Below are positions 56,200-64,000 of a stretch of 64,000 nt of DNA, one piece after another. The stretch's first letter is position 1; each line of letters begins with the position of its first letter. Position numbers and translations under genes: made by a program. The notes under the pieces are model-generated. The model was not told the DNA's origin and did not search any database. It saw only the letters and a program-made list of their open reading frames with translations. Source of the stretch: Hyphomicrobiales bacterium. GTDB lineage: Bacteria > Pseudomonadota > Alphaproteobacteria > Rhizobiales > Rhizobiaceae. The stretch covers positions 62,001-126,000 of the forward strand of contig JAFKJU010000006.1 in the NCBI GenBank assembly GCA_017305935.1. Direction: 5' to 3'.

Positions 56200-57500
56200 A
56201 GTTTCCCGCTCTCGCCGGCCTGTTGCTGCTGCTCGGGACCGCTCCCGCGGCCGGCCAAGAGAGGCCGGACATCGGCGGCAGCCTGTATAACGGCATCGGC
56301 CAATCCATAGCGACGGCCTCGGTCGGTGGCGCGGCGGCGCTTCCGGCGACACGGTTTCCGTGTCGCACCTGTCACGGGCGCGATGGCGCGGGCGGCCGGG
56401 AGGGCGCTGCGCCGCCGATCCGGGGAAGCGATCTGTTTCGCGCCACCTCTGCCCGACCGGCCTATGACGCCGCCAGCCTGAGAGATGCACTCGAGCAGGG
56501 ACGAACGCCGGACGGACGTCTCCTCGCCAGTCTCATGCCGCGCTACGCGATGGACGACCAGACCTTCGCCGGCATTTCCGCCTATCTCGCCCGTCTCGAC
56601 AGTTTGCAGCGGCGCGGTGTCCATCCGCGCGCGATCACATTGGCCGTTGCCGTTCCGCCGGACAATGCGGCAACGGCGCGCCGCTATGCGGAGGCGCTCC
56701 AGGCGGCATTGGACGAGCTTCTCGGCGGCCAGCCGATCCATGGGCGCAAGATTGCGGTTGCGCTGCTTGCCGGAGACAGCGCGGCGATCCTCGCCGGGAC
56801 CGAGGATGCGGTCGCCGTCGTCGGCCTGGCGCCGTCGACACGGCTCGATGTCACAGCCTTCACCGATCGGCAGGTTCCCGTCCTCTTCCCCCTGTTTCCG
56901 CTTGCCGGAAGCGAGGACACGACGATCGTGCGCGGACTGATGGCGGATCGGCAGGATGCGCTTCGCGCTATCGCCGACCGTCTCGCATCCGATAAGGCGA
57001 CGGCTGTGACCGTCATCGACGCGCCCGGATGCGGCGATGATGCAGGCAGTTTCGCGGCATGGTTTCCAGGGGCCGGCACCCGCTACACGCTATCGCGCCT
57101 GCCGCTCCCCGCAGACCATCCGCGCGACGTGCTCCTGCTGTGTCCGGACCGGCGGATGGCGCGGCGGATCCTTCACGATCTTCCCGCCAGTTCCCGGATC
57201 TACGGGCTTGCGGGCGAGCTCCTGTCATCCGCGGAGGCCGGCCGCCATCATCTGGTCCTCGCATCGCCCGAGGCATCCCTTGTTTCTGGGGCGGGGTCGG
57301 GACATATCGTGGACGTCCATGCCAGGACCGTCGCACGGCTTCTCGTTTCCGCATTGACGAGCGCCGGCCGAGATCTCGACCGGACGTCCCTCGTCGCCGC
57401 CATCGGCACCGTTCGCGATGCCGAAGCGCAACTCGATTATGCGAGCGACGCCCTCAACGGCACGGCCACCGTTTCCTTCATCGAGACGAAGCCGCGCTGA
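56196..57500 (+). CDS. Cytochrome c fused to a periplasmic-binding-protein-like domain
   Basis: 434 residues from a TTG that overlaps the SCO stop by 4 nt; this start gives an ideal signal peptide (MKFPALAGLLLLLGTAPAAG). A class I cytochrome c domain at about 25-125 has one haem motif C56-R-T-C59-H60 and a Met-ligand region LMPRYAM near 113-119. Residues about 135-430 look like a type 1 periplasmic binding domain (AITLAVAVPPDN, GRKIAVALLAGDS, PVLFPLFPLAG). The fusion suggests an electron carrier coupled to ligand sensing or docking, accepting electrons from the oxidase (inference). Last gene of the operon. Confidence 0.8.
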   Translation: MKFPALAGLLLLLGTAPAAGQERPDIGGSLYNGIGQSIATASVGGAAALPATRFPCRTCHGRDGAGGREGAAPPIRGSDLFRATSARPAYDAASLRDALEQGRTPDGRLLASLMPRYAMDDQTFAGISAYLARLDSLQRRGVHPRAITLAVAVPPDNAATARRYAEALQAALDELLGGQPIHGRKIAVALLAGDSAAILAGTEDAVAVVGLAPSTRLDVTAFTDRQVPVLFPLFPLAGSEDTTIVRGLMADRQDALRAIADRLASDKATAVTVIDAPGCGDDAGSFAAWFPGAGTRYTLSRLPLPADHPRDVLLLCPDRRMARRILHDLPASSRIYGLAGELLSSAEAGRHHLVLASPEASLVSGAGSGHIVDVHARTVARLLVSALTSAGRDLDRTSLVAAIGTVRDAEAQLDYASDALNGTATVSFIETKPR

Positions 57501-57533
57501 GCAAGGGATCCTTTTCTCCGTGAAAGAAGCCGA

Positions 57534-59519
57534 TCAGCCGTCCTTTCCCCGGGTGGTGAAATTCTCGCGCATTTTTTCCAGCCAGCCGAGGACGCGACCG
57601 GCCGCCTGCTCGCCGGCGCCGAGCAGGCCTGACAATTCGCTTTCCACCCGTTCGCGCATGGAGGAGCTTTCCTGCTCGGGAAGCGGCGGCAGGATATGCG
57701 CGAAATAGGTCTTGTCGAGCAGGCGGTGCAGCAGGCGCTCGCCCGGAAACGGCTCGTCATTGTTGAGCGCCCGCGCCGCCTTGAGGAGCGTGCGGATATC
57801 GTATTGCACGGGGCTGATGTCCGGCACCTGCTTGCGCAGGCCGAGCAGGGTATAGACCCCGACGCGCGCCGTGCGGACAGAGCTGTCCATCGTGAAGATG
57901 ATATCGTTGGACGTTTCGACGAACTGGCCCAGCAGCGCCAGGTTCGTGCAGCCGGCGGGCACCACATGAGGCCGATCGCCGGCCGCGCGCGGCATGAACA
58001 TGGCGGTGATGTAGGGCATGAGGGCAAGCCGCGCCTTCGTGTTGGCGACAACGGCCTCGAGCTGGTCCTCGATGCCGAGATGATAGCATAGCTCGGCGAT
58101 GATCTCGCGTCCGGTGCAGGCGGGCATCGTCTTCCTGACGTAGTTGCCCTCCTTGTCCATCAGCAGCGCATAGACCCAGACGACCAGCACGTCGTCCGGC
58201 TGGCCGGGAAAATGCGGCTGGCGATTGCAGGTGACGCTCAGCACCCAGCTTGAATCGGTGAAGGTGATGATGCCGCCGGTCACGGTCTTTCCCGAATAGG
58301 GGTCGTTGACAGACAGCTCCTTCAGCTTTTCCACGAACGGCGAGGGTTTGCATGTGAGGGTGACCGACTCCCACATCGACTTTTCCGTATCGCCATAGAA
58401 TTTTTCCGGCTTGCCGAAAACCGGCGATTTTCTCGCGAGATTCTTCCACAGCGCCCAGTCGCTGGCCTCGCCCGGCTCGTGCCGGCCGCGCTCGAGCACG
58501 GGCGCCGTCTCCATGTCGCCATAGGCGGTGCCTTCGGTCATCGATCCGGTCAGGGCGAAAACCACGTCGTCCGGGCCGACATCGATCACCTGGTCCCTTC
58601 CATCGATCCTGGCACGGATCGCGGTTACGGTTCGAGACTCGCCGTCGACCGTCATGTCCAGATCATAGGCGCGTGTGCCGAACCGGACCGTGACGCCCTT
58701 CTGCTTCAAGTGCTCCACCAGCGGCCGCACGAAGCTGTCATATTGATTGTATTTGGGGAAGACCAGCGCCGACATGTCCTTGAGCCCGTCGAGCGCGTCG
58801 AGGAATCGATGCATGTAGAGCTTCATTTCGAGCAGGCTCTGCCAGTTCTCGAAGGCGAACATCGAGCGCCAGAGATACCAGAAGTTGGTTTCCAGGAAAC
58901 CGGCGCTGAAATATTGCTCGATGGTGATGTCGTCGAGTTCTTCCTTGCGCTTCAGCAGCAACCGGATGAGCTCCCATTGCTGCGAGCGCGACAGGCCCAA
59001 GGTCGAGAAATCGCGGATCTGGCCGCGCTTGTGCATCAGGCGGGCTTTGGAGAAATTCGGGTCGTTGTCGTTGACCAGCCGGTACTCGTCGAGAACGCTG
59101 TATCCTTCGGGCAATTCCAGCGCCTGGACGTCCTGTAACATGTCCCAAAGGTTGTCGTAATTCCAGTTCATCTCGCGGCCGCCGCGAATGATGTAGCCGT
59201 CGTCCGGATTGCCCGCCCCGTCGAGCGAGCCGCCCGCGATATCCATCGCGTCGAGAATGGTGATGTCCTGTCCGGCCATGCCGCCGTCGCGGATCATGTA
59301 GAAGGCCGCCGCCAGTCCGGCGATTCCGCTGCCGATGATCCACGCCTTGCGCCCTTCGACCTGGTTGCCGGGCACCGGACGGTTGCGCATATAGGCGCCC
59401 ATCATATCCGGCGGGGGCAAGGTATTTTCCGGGCGATGGTGCCAATAGCCGGCGGTCGTATCGTTTTCGACGCGGAAAGGCGTGTGGCTGTCGATATCGG
59501 GGATTTTTGCCTTGGTCAT
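57534..59519 (-). CDS. Oleate hydratase (myosin-cross-reactive-antigen family)
   Basis: 661 residues from the ATG at 59519 (AAAAGG upstream; a TTG seven codons earlier also exists). FAD-binding motif [20 protein letters not shown] at 59-78, followed by the family blocks [19 protein letters not shown]-type region [16 protein letters not shown], and [20 protein letters not shown]. Adds water to the cis-9 double bond of oleate or related fatty acids, yielding 10-hydroxy products, with FAD as structural cofactor; such enzymes also help tolerance to free fatty acids. Length slightly above the usual 560-650 owing to an extra C-terminal helical tail. Convergent with the oxidase operon (33-bp gap), so not part of it. 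Confidence 0.93.
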   Translation of the reverse strand: MTKAKIPDIDSHTPFRVENDTTAGYWHHRPENTLPPPDMMGAYMRNRPVPGNQVEGRKAWIIGSGIAGLAAAFYMIRDGGMAGQDITILDAMDIAGGSLDGAGNPDDGYIIRGGREMNWNYDNLWDMLQDVQALELPEGYSVLDEYRLVNDNDPNFSKARLMHKRGQIRDFSTLGLSRSQQWELIRLLLKRKEELDDITIEQYFSAGFLETNFWYLWRSMFAFENWQSLLEMKLYMHRFLDALDGLKDMSALVFPKYNQYDSFVRPLVEHLKQKGVTVRFGTRAYDLDMTVDGESRTVTAIRARIDGRDQVIDVGPDDVVFALTGSMTEGTAYGDMETAPVLERGRHEPGEASDWALWKNLARKSPVFGKPEKFYGDTEKSMWESVTLTCKPSPFVEKLKELSVNDPYSGKTVTGGIITFTDSSWVLSVTCNRQPHFPGQPDDVLVVWVYALLMDKEGNYVRKTMPACTGREIIAELCYHLGIEDQLEAVVANTKARLALMPYITAMFMPRAAGDRPHVVPAGCTNLALLGQFVETSNDIIFTMDSSVRTARVGVYTLLGLRKQVPDISPVQYDIRTLLKAARALNNDEPFPGERLLHRLLDKTYFAHILPPLPEQESSSMRERVESELSGLLGAGEQAAGRVLGWLEKMRENFTTRGKDG

Positions 59520-59830
59520 GCAAACTGCCTTTTTATCCAACCCAAGATAGAGTCAGAATACACCTTTTCGCAAAGGTAGATAGTTCGTCCTTGTCGCGCC
59601 GCGCCGATAGCGCGGCGTCCATGGCGGGCAAAGCAAGGCCAAGGTCGCGGTGGTGGCTGGCATCTTGATCTCGCCCGCTGGAATATGCGCCGTGCCGGAG
59701 AAGAAGTCCCGGCCCCTCCGGCATTCTTGTCCTGCCGCTCATCTACCCGACGCGGAACGAACGCTTTCCCCTCTTCGGGAGGCGAACCCGAGCGGTTCCT
59801 GTTGGCGTTCGGCGTTTAGCAGAATGGCGC
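59520..59830. other. Intergenic region between oleate hydratase and amino-acid importer
   Basis: Carries the hydratase promoter. An 8-bp perfect stem CGCCGCGC/GCGCGGCG with a 5-nt loop lies at 59597-59617. Short ORFs on both strands look random. No RNA gene was recognised. Confidence 0.35.
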
Positions 59831-59880
59831 TTGACTATCCGGCTGATCATGCCTATCAAGTTGTAGGCCTAACCCTACAA
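59831..59880 (+). promoter_or_regulatory. Promoter with overlapping dyad operator before the amino-acid importer
   Basis: TTGACT (59831-59836), 17 nt, TATCAA (59854-59859), then a perfect inverted repeat TTGTAGG (59861-59867) and CCTACAA (59874-59880) placed over the expected transcription start, 10 bp before the start codon. This is where a repressor would sit; the HutC-type GntR encoded in the same cluster is the best candidate. Confidence 0.6.
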
Positions 59881-59889
59881 TTGGACGCC

Positions 59890-60816
59890 ATGCAACAATC
59901 CTTTTCGAAAACACTCGCGACGCTTTCGCCAGCAGACCTTCCCGGTCGGGACGTGACTGTGCGTCGCTTGCGACATCCCGGCCGCTGGATCAGCGGCGGC
60001 ATCGTTTTGTTGCTGCTCGCCGTCATCGTCCGCGCTTTTGCCGTCGGGCAAATCCAATGGACTGTGGTCGGCAGGTTTCTGACGGCCGAGGTAATCATTG
60101 TCGGCTTCGGCTGGACATTGCTGATCTCGGCCTGTGCGCTGGCGCTCGGCGTCGCACTGGGGTTCGCCTTCGGGATCATGCGTCTTTCGGAAAACCCGAT
60201 CCTCCGTTTTGCCGCCTGGCTGTATGTCTGGGTGTTTCGCGGCACGCCGGTGCTGTTGCAGCTTCTCATCTGGTTCAACATCGCGCTGGTCTTCCCGCGG
60301 CTCTACATTCCCGGCCTCGTCGATGCGCGCATGGTCGATGTGGTCACGCCCTTCGTCGCCGCCGTGCTCGGACTTGGCGTCAACGAGGGTTCCTATCTCA
60401 CCGAAGTCGTGCGCGGCGGCATCGGCGCCGTCGACAGGGGGCAGAAGGAGGCAGCGCATACGCTCGGCATGACGCCCGGCCAGACGATGCGCCGCATCAT
60501 CCTGCCGCAGACGCTGCGGCTCATCCTGCCAGTGCTCGGCAACAGCGCCATCGGCATGCTGAAATTCTCCTCGCTCGCCGCCACCATCGCCATGGGCGAA
60601 ATGCTGAACGCGGCACAGCGCATCTATTTCATCAACGGCGCCGTCATCGAGCTGCTGTTCGTCTGCGCCGTCTGGTATCTTCTCGGCACCACGGTTCTGT
60701 CCATCGGCCAATATTATCTCGAACGCCATTTTGGCCGCGACGCCTCCGCTGCCCCGGCCGGGCGCGGCTGGTTCGCCGGCTGGTCGCGCCGCCCGGCTGC
60801 ACCGGAGGAAGCATGA
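59890..60816 (+). CDS. Amino-acid-type ABC transporter permease
   Basis: 308 residues from the ATG at 59890. Earlier in-frame starts (59824, 59650) lie before the promoter and are excluded. HisMQ/GlnP-type permease: short cytoplasmic leader, then about six spans, with the family opening [20 protein letters not shown] and the EAA loop [20 protein letters not shown] (Gly conserved). One subunit probably forms a homodimeric channel. Its stop overlaps the ATPase start by 4 nt. Substrate class is polar amino acid or related small amine. Confidence 0.92.
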   Translation: MQQSFSKTLATLSPADLPGRDVTVRRLRHPGRWISGGIVLLLLAVIVRAFAVGQIQWTVVGRFLTAEVIIVGFGWTLLISACALALGVALGFAFGIMRLSENPILRFAAWLYVWVFRGTPVLLQLLIWFNIALVFPRLYIPGLVDARMVDVVTPFVAAVLGLGVNEGSYLTEVVRGGIGAVDRGQKEAAHTLGMTPGQTMRRIILPQTLRLILPVLGNSAIGMLKFSSLAATIAMGEMLNAAQRIYFINGAVIELLFVCAVWYLLGTTVLSIGQYYLERHFGRDASAAPAGRGWFAGWSRRPAAPEEA

Positions 60817-61577
60817 GCCTCGCAGTCAAGGCGGTCGGTATCCGCAAGTCTTTCGGCAGTCACGAAGTCCTGAAGGGCCTCGATCTCGATGTTTCCCACG
60901 GCGAGGTGCTGTGCATCCTCGGCCCCTCCGGCAGCGGCAAGAGCACCTTCCTGCGCTGCATCAATCACCTGGAGACGCCGAACGGCGGTTATGTCTGGGT
61001 CGACGGTGCCATTATGGGCTACGACTATGCCCGCGGCACCCTGCAGGAGCTGCCGGTCAAGCGGCTGCGCGCCCAGCAGAGCCAGCTTGGCATGGTGTTC
61101 CAGCATTTCAATCTCTTCGCCCACCGCACCGTGCTCGGAAATGTCATCGAGGGGCCGATGGTGGTGCGCGGCCTCAAGCGCTCCGAGGCCGAGGCACGCG
61201 CCATGGATCTGCTGGAGCAGGTCGGCATGGCCGGCAAGGCGCAGAGCTATCCGTCGCAGCTTTCCGGCGGCCAGAAGCAGCGCGTGGCGATCGCCCGGGC
61301 GCTGGCCATGCAGCCGCGCGTCATGCTGTTCGACGAGCCGACCAGCGCGCTCGACCCGGAACTCGTCGGCGAAGTGCTGGAGGTGATGCGCACGCTGGCG
61401 CGCGGCGGGACCACCATGATTGTCGTCACCCATGAGATCGGCTTCGCCCGCGAGGTCGCCGATCGCGTCGTGGTGATGATCGACGGCGAAATCCGCGAGA
61501 TCGGCGCCCCTGGCGACGTTCTCAGCAATCCTTCCGATCCGCGCGTGCGCTCGTTCCTGAGCCGCGTGCTTGCCTGA
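60813..61577 (+). CDS. Amino-acid-type ABC transporter ATP-binding protein (GlnQ/HisP-like)
   Basis: 254 residues. Walker [10 protein letters not shown] near 37-45, Q-loop [12 protein letters not shown], signature [15 protein letters not shown], Walker [15 protein letters not shown] and switch [13 protein letters not shown]. No extra C-terminal regulatory domain, as usual for the polar amino-acid group. ATG at 60813 with GGAGGAAG upstream and a 4-nt overlap with the permease gene. It powers the permease encoded upstream and should work with the binding protein downstream. Confidence 0.94.
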   Translation: MSLAVKAVGIRKSFGSHEVLKGLDLDVSHGEVLCILGPSGSGKSTFLRCINHLETPNGGYVWVDGAIMGYDYARGTLQELPVKRLRAQQSQLGMVFQHFNLFAHRTVLGNVIEGPMVVRGLKRSEAEARAMDLLEQVGMAGKAQSYPSQLSGGQKQRVAIARALAMQPRVMLFDEPTSALDPELVGEVLEVMRTLARGGTTMIVVTHEIGFAREVADRVVVMIDGEIREIGAPGDVLSNPSDPRVRSFLSRVLA

Positions 61578-61608
61578 CCTTTCAAGTCCAACAATGGGAG
61601 CACGAAGA

Positions 61609-62466
61609 ATGAAAACAATTCTGCCGATGGTACTGGGGCTTGCCTCCGCCACGTTCATCAGCCTTGCCGGCACGGCCTTTGCCGCCGGTGACGAGAAGCT
61701 GGCGGCCGCGCTGCCCGAAGCCGTGCGTTCGGCCGGCAAGCTCAACGTCACCATCAGTCTCGCCTATCCGCCGATGGAATACAGCGATGCCGGGTCGACC
61801 GACCTCAAGGGTTTCGACATCGACCTCGCCAAGGCGATCGCCGAGCGTCTCGGCCTGACGGCGGAGTTCCAGAACGTCGAATTCCCGCAGCTCATCCCGC
61901 AGGTGGTCACCGGCCGTTCCGACCTGATCATGACCGCCTTCTCCGACAAGGTGGAGCGCCAGACGCAGCTCGATTTCATCGACTACTTCAAGACCGGCAA
62001 TGTCTTCTATTCCAGCATCGACCACAAGGATGAGATCAAGACCGAAGCCGATCTCTGCGGCAAGACGGTCGCCGTCGCTACGGGCACGAGCTGGGTCACC
62101 TGGGCGGAAGAGCTTGGCAAATCCATCTGCCCGGCCGACAAGCTGATCACCGTCATCCAGATCCCGACCCAGGCCGAGCACATCATGCAAATCCGCCAGG
62201 GTCGCGCCCAGGCTTCCGTCATCGGTCTCGAAGGTCTGCTCGACCTGATGAAGCAGGAACCGGGCAAGTTCTACCAGATCGGCGATATCGGCGAAGTCAA
62301 CCATTACGGCATCGCCTTCGCCAAGGCGAACGGCCAGCTTCGCGATGCCGTGCACGCCACCCTCGAAGCCCTGAAGGCCGACGGCACTTATGCACAGATC
62401 CTCGACCGCTACGGCTTGAAAGAAGCGGGCGTGGAAGCGTTCAAGATAAACGGAGCCACGAAGTAA
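61609..62466 (+). CDS. ABC transporter periplasmic amino-acid-binding protein
   Basis: 285 residues with a signal peptide cleaved near residue 25 (LAGTAFAAGDE). Bacterial extracellular solute-binding family 3 fold: LNVTISLAYPPMEYSDAG, LKGFDIDLAKAIAERLGL, IMTAFSDKVERQTQLDFIDY (the Arg that grips the carboxylate is in the VERQTQ segment). Lies 31 bp after the ATPase gene with GGGAG before its ATG. Completes the importer. The ligand is unknown. Confidence 0.92.
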   Translation: MKTILPMVLGLASATFISLAGTAFAAGDEKLAAALPEAVRSAGKLNVTISLAYPPMEYSDAGSTDLKGFDIDLAKAIAERLGLTAEFQNVEFPQLIPQVVTGRSDLIMTAFSDKVERQTQLDFIDYFKTGNVFYSSIDHKDEIKTEADLCGKTVAVATGTSWVTWAEELGKSICPADKLITVIQIPTQAEHIMQIRQGRAQASVIGLEGLLDLMKQEPGKFYQIGDIGEVNHYGIAFAKANGQLRDAVHATLEALKADGTYAQILDRYGLKEAGVEAFKINGATK

Positions 62467-62487
62467 CCAGCCTCGCCGGAGCCGATC

Positions 62488-63270
62488 TTGACCCAGCCTT
62501 CCCCACCAGACGCCGCAAATCCGGGTGACCGCCCGGACGACAGGCTGTCGCGCTTTCGCCTCGATGCCTATTCCGGCGAACAGCTCTACCGGCAGCTTTA
62601 CCGGGCCTTGCGCGCCGCCATCCTCAGCGGCGATTTCTCCGAAGGGGAGGCCATCCCCTCGGAGAACCAGATGCGCGACCAGTTCGGCATCGCCCGCACC
62701 ACGGTGCGCAATGCGATGGCGCTCCTGGTGTCGGAAGGGCTGGTGCAGCAGGTGCGCGGCCGCGGCACGATCGTCTCGCACCGGCCGATCAGCCACAATA
62801 TCTGGAACTTCGGCAGCTTTACCGAGCTTGCCCGTCGCCAGGGGCAGCGTCCGGTGACCAAGGTGCTGGAGCACAGGATCGAAAACGGCGAGCTGCTTCT
62901 GGTGCGCGCCCGCGGTCTTGCCAATGGCGAGACCATCGCCTGGCTGAACGTCGATACTTCGCAGCTCGATCTCGCCCTCTATCCCGGCATCGAGACTTAC
63001 GATTTCGCGGCGCAATCGCTCTACGAGGTGTTGCGCCGCGATTACCACCGACATCCGCTGCGTTCGGAACTGCTGCTCACCGTCGTGCCGCCGTCCGAGC
63101 GCCTGAGGGAGGCTTTTGGCCCGGCGACGGATGTGCCGGGCTATCTTTGCGCCAGCGGGGATGTGCTCGATGCCGACGACCAATTGGTCGAGCGCACGTC
63201 GATCGTCTATTCGCCGGCCGTCCAGATGAAATTCGCAACGCGCTGGGGGCGCGATACCGCGCCCGCCTGA
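62488..63270 (+). CDS. GntR-family regulator, HutC subfamily
   Basis: 260 residues from a TTG at 62488, 21 bp after the binding-protein gene; no better start was seen. Winged HTH at about 30-97 (LYRQLYRALRAAILSGDFSE, FGIARTTVRNAMALLVSEGL) and a UTRA ligand-binding domain at about 115-250 (GSFTELARRQGQRPVTKVLE, LRRDYHRHPLRSELLLTVVP). It lies within the importer operon and probably represses the promoter at 59831-59880, giving feedback control by the imported compound or a product. Confidence 0.88.
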   Translation: MTQPSPPDAANPGDRPDDRLSRFRLDAYSGEQLYRQLYRALRAAILSGDFSEGEAIPSENQMRDQFGIARTTVRNAMALLVSEGLVQQVRGRGTIVSHRPISHNIWNFGSFTELARRQGQRPVTKVLEHRIENGELLLVRARGLANGETIAWLNVDTSQLDLALYPGIETYDFAAQSLYEVLRRDYHRHPLRSELLLTVVPPSERLREAFGPATDVPGYLCASGDVLDADDQLVERTSIVYSPAVQMKFATRWGRDTAPA

Positions 63271-63298
63271 GGGCGGCGCGCCGCAGGAGAAACCGAAA

Positions 63299-64000
63299 AT
63301 GAACCGTCTCACCGAGACATTCGCCACCGTGAAACCTATCCTCGGCATGCTGCATCTGGCCGGGGACGGCCCGGCGGCAAAGCTTGCCCAGGCAGAAGAA
63401 GAAGCCCGCATCATGGCTGGCGAAGGCGTCGACGGGCTGGTGGTGGAAAACTATTTCGGCGAGGCCGACGATGTCGAGCGCGTCCTGGAGCGGCTGAGCG
63501 GCCTCGATCTCGGCGCGCGCCTCGGCGTCAACGTGCTGCGCGACGACGCCCGCGCCTTTGAACTCGCCGGGCGCTATCCCGTCGCCTTCATCCAGATGGA
63601 TTCCGTCGCCGGCCATCTGGCCCCAGATGCGGATATCGTCTTCGCGGCCGATCTCGCTGCGCGCCGCGCCGGCGTTGCGGCGCTGCTGCTCGGCGGCGTG
63701 CGTTTCAAATACCAGCCGGTGCTGTCCGGCCGGCCGGAAGAGGAGGACGTGCGCATCGGCGCCGCCCGTTGCGACGGGCTGGTGGTCACCTCCGACGCCA
63801 CGGGACAGCCGACCGACATGGAAAAGGTCGCTCGCTTTCGCGCCGCGACCGGCGGTCGCGTGCCGCTGCTGATCGGCGCCGGCCTTACCGAGGCCAATGC
63901 CGTCGAACAACTGGCGCAGGCCGATGGCGCCGTCGTCGGAAGCTGGTTCAAACACGACCATAAGGATAGCGGCCGCGTCGCGGCGGCCCATGTCGCCGGG
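63299..64000 (+). CDS. BtpA/SgcQ-family protein (3' end beyond window)
   Basis: 234 codons visible. TIM-barrel-like sequence starting VKPILGMLHLAGD, with GVDGLVVENYFGEADD, LGVNVLRDDARAFELA, IQMDSVAGHL and the late PLLIGAGLTEANAVEQL. This is the BtpA/SgcQ family: first linked to photosystem I biogenesis in cyanobacteria, and in other bacteria found in sugar- or nucleoside-use operons. It follows the GntR gene by 28 bp and is probably a catabolic enzyme for the imported compound. Few residues are missing, since the family is about 260-280 long. Confidence 0.85.
   Translation, partial: MNRLTETFATVKPILGMLHLAGDGPAAKLAQAEEEARIMAGEGVDGLVVENYFGEADDVERVLERLSGLDLGARLGVNVLRDDARAFELAGRYPVAFIQMDSVAGHLAPDADIVFAADLAARRAGVAALLLGGVRFKYQPVLSGRPEEEDVRIGAARCDGLVVTSDATGQPTDMEKVARFRAATGGRVPLLIGAGLTEANAVEQLAQADGAVVGSWFKHDHKDSGRVAAAHVAG

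Overview
The window is GC-rich, tightly packed DNA from an alphaproteobacterium, most likely of the Rhizobium/Agrobacterium/Ensifer/Shinella group. The evidence is the mix of ABC importers with LysR and GntR regulators, a small exported DUF1344-type protein, an Sfu/Fbp iron importer, an iron-box-like TGA-N9-TCA dyad, a DUF2270 protein and many 4-nt overlapping start/stop pairs. I see no rRNA, tRNA, CRISPR, transposase or integrase. The first and last genes run off the edges.

1-9.5 kb: catabolic/regulatory block. A PotA-like ABC ATPase (cut at the left edge), a LysR regulator and a divergent operon for an M20 amidohydrolase plus a guanidino-group-modifying hydrolase. A 37-nt bipartite element occurs in both intergenic regions and probably ties the transporter and the hydrolases into one LysR regulon. 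Next come a LysR -> divergent adenosylhomocysteinase-like -> Gfo/Idh/MocA operon, a GntR/FCD regulator and the DUF1344-type protein.

9.9-25.8 kb: an RND efflux adaptor and pump, an ABC exporter, an SsuD-like FMN monooxygenase, about 1.1 kb with no convincing gene, a small exported protein, a NarX/NarL-type two-component system, and a ferric-iron ABC importer (binding protein, fused permease, ATPase) just downstream of it.

25.8-37 kb: an orphan gene tail, a DUF2270 membrane protein, a CPA2 antiporter with universal-stress-protein domains, a siderophore operon (TonB receptor, binding protein, siderophore-interacting reductase) divergent from an AraC regulator across an iron-box-like dyad, and a LysR/aldo-keto reductase pair.

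37.5-42.9 kb: a second RND operon with two adaptor proteins followed by the pump, a tiny membrane ORF and a terminator-like hairpin.

43.3-59.5 kb: the most unusual part. Two exported serine peptidases (subtilase and trypsin-like, overlapping genes) diverge from a 2406-residue multicopper-oxidase-like protein. It is followed in the same direction by an exported propeller-like protein, a SCO1/SenC copper chaperone and a cytochrome c fused to a periplasmic-binding-protein-like domain. All four copper motif blocks of multicopper oxidases are present in the giant protein, but the C-terminal-type pair comes before the N-terminal-type pair, as in the large manganese-oxidase-type proteins. The set reads as one extracytoplasmic copper/electron-transfer system of unknown substrate. 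A convergent oleate hydratase closes it.

59.8-64 kb: a polar-amino-acid-type ABC importer (permease, ATPase, binding protein), a HutC-type GntR regulator and a BtpA/SgcQ-family protein cut by the right edge, all behind a promoter with a perfect 7-bp inverted repeat over the likely transcription start.
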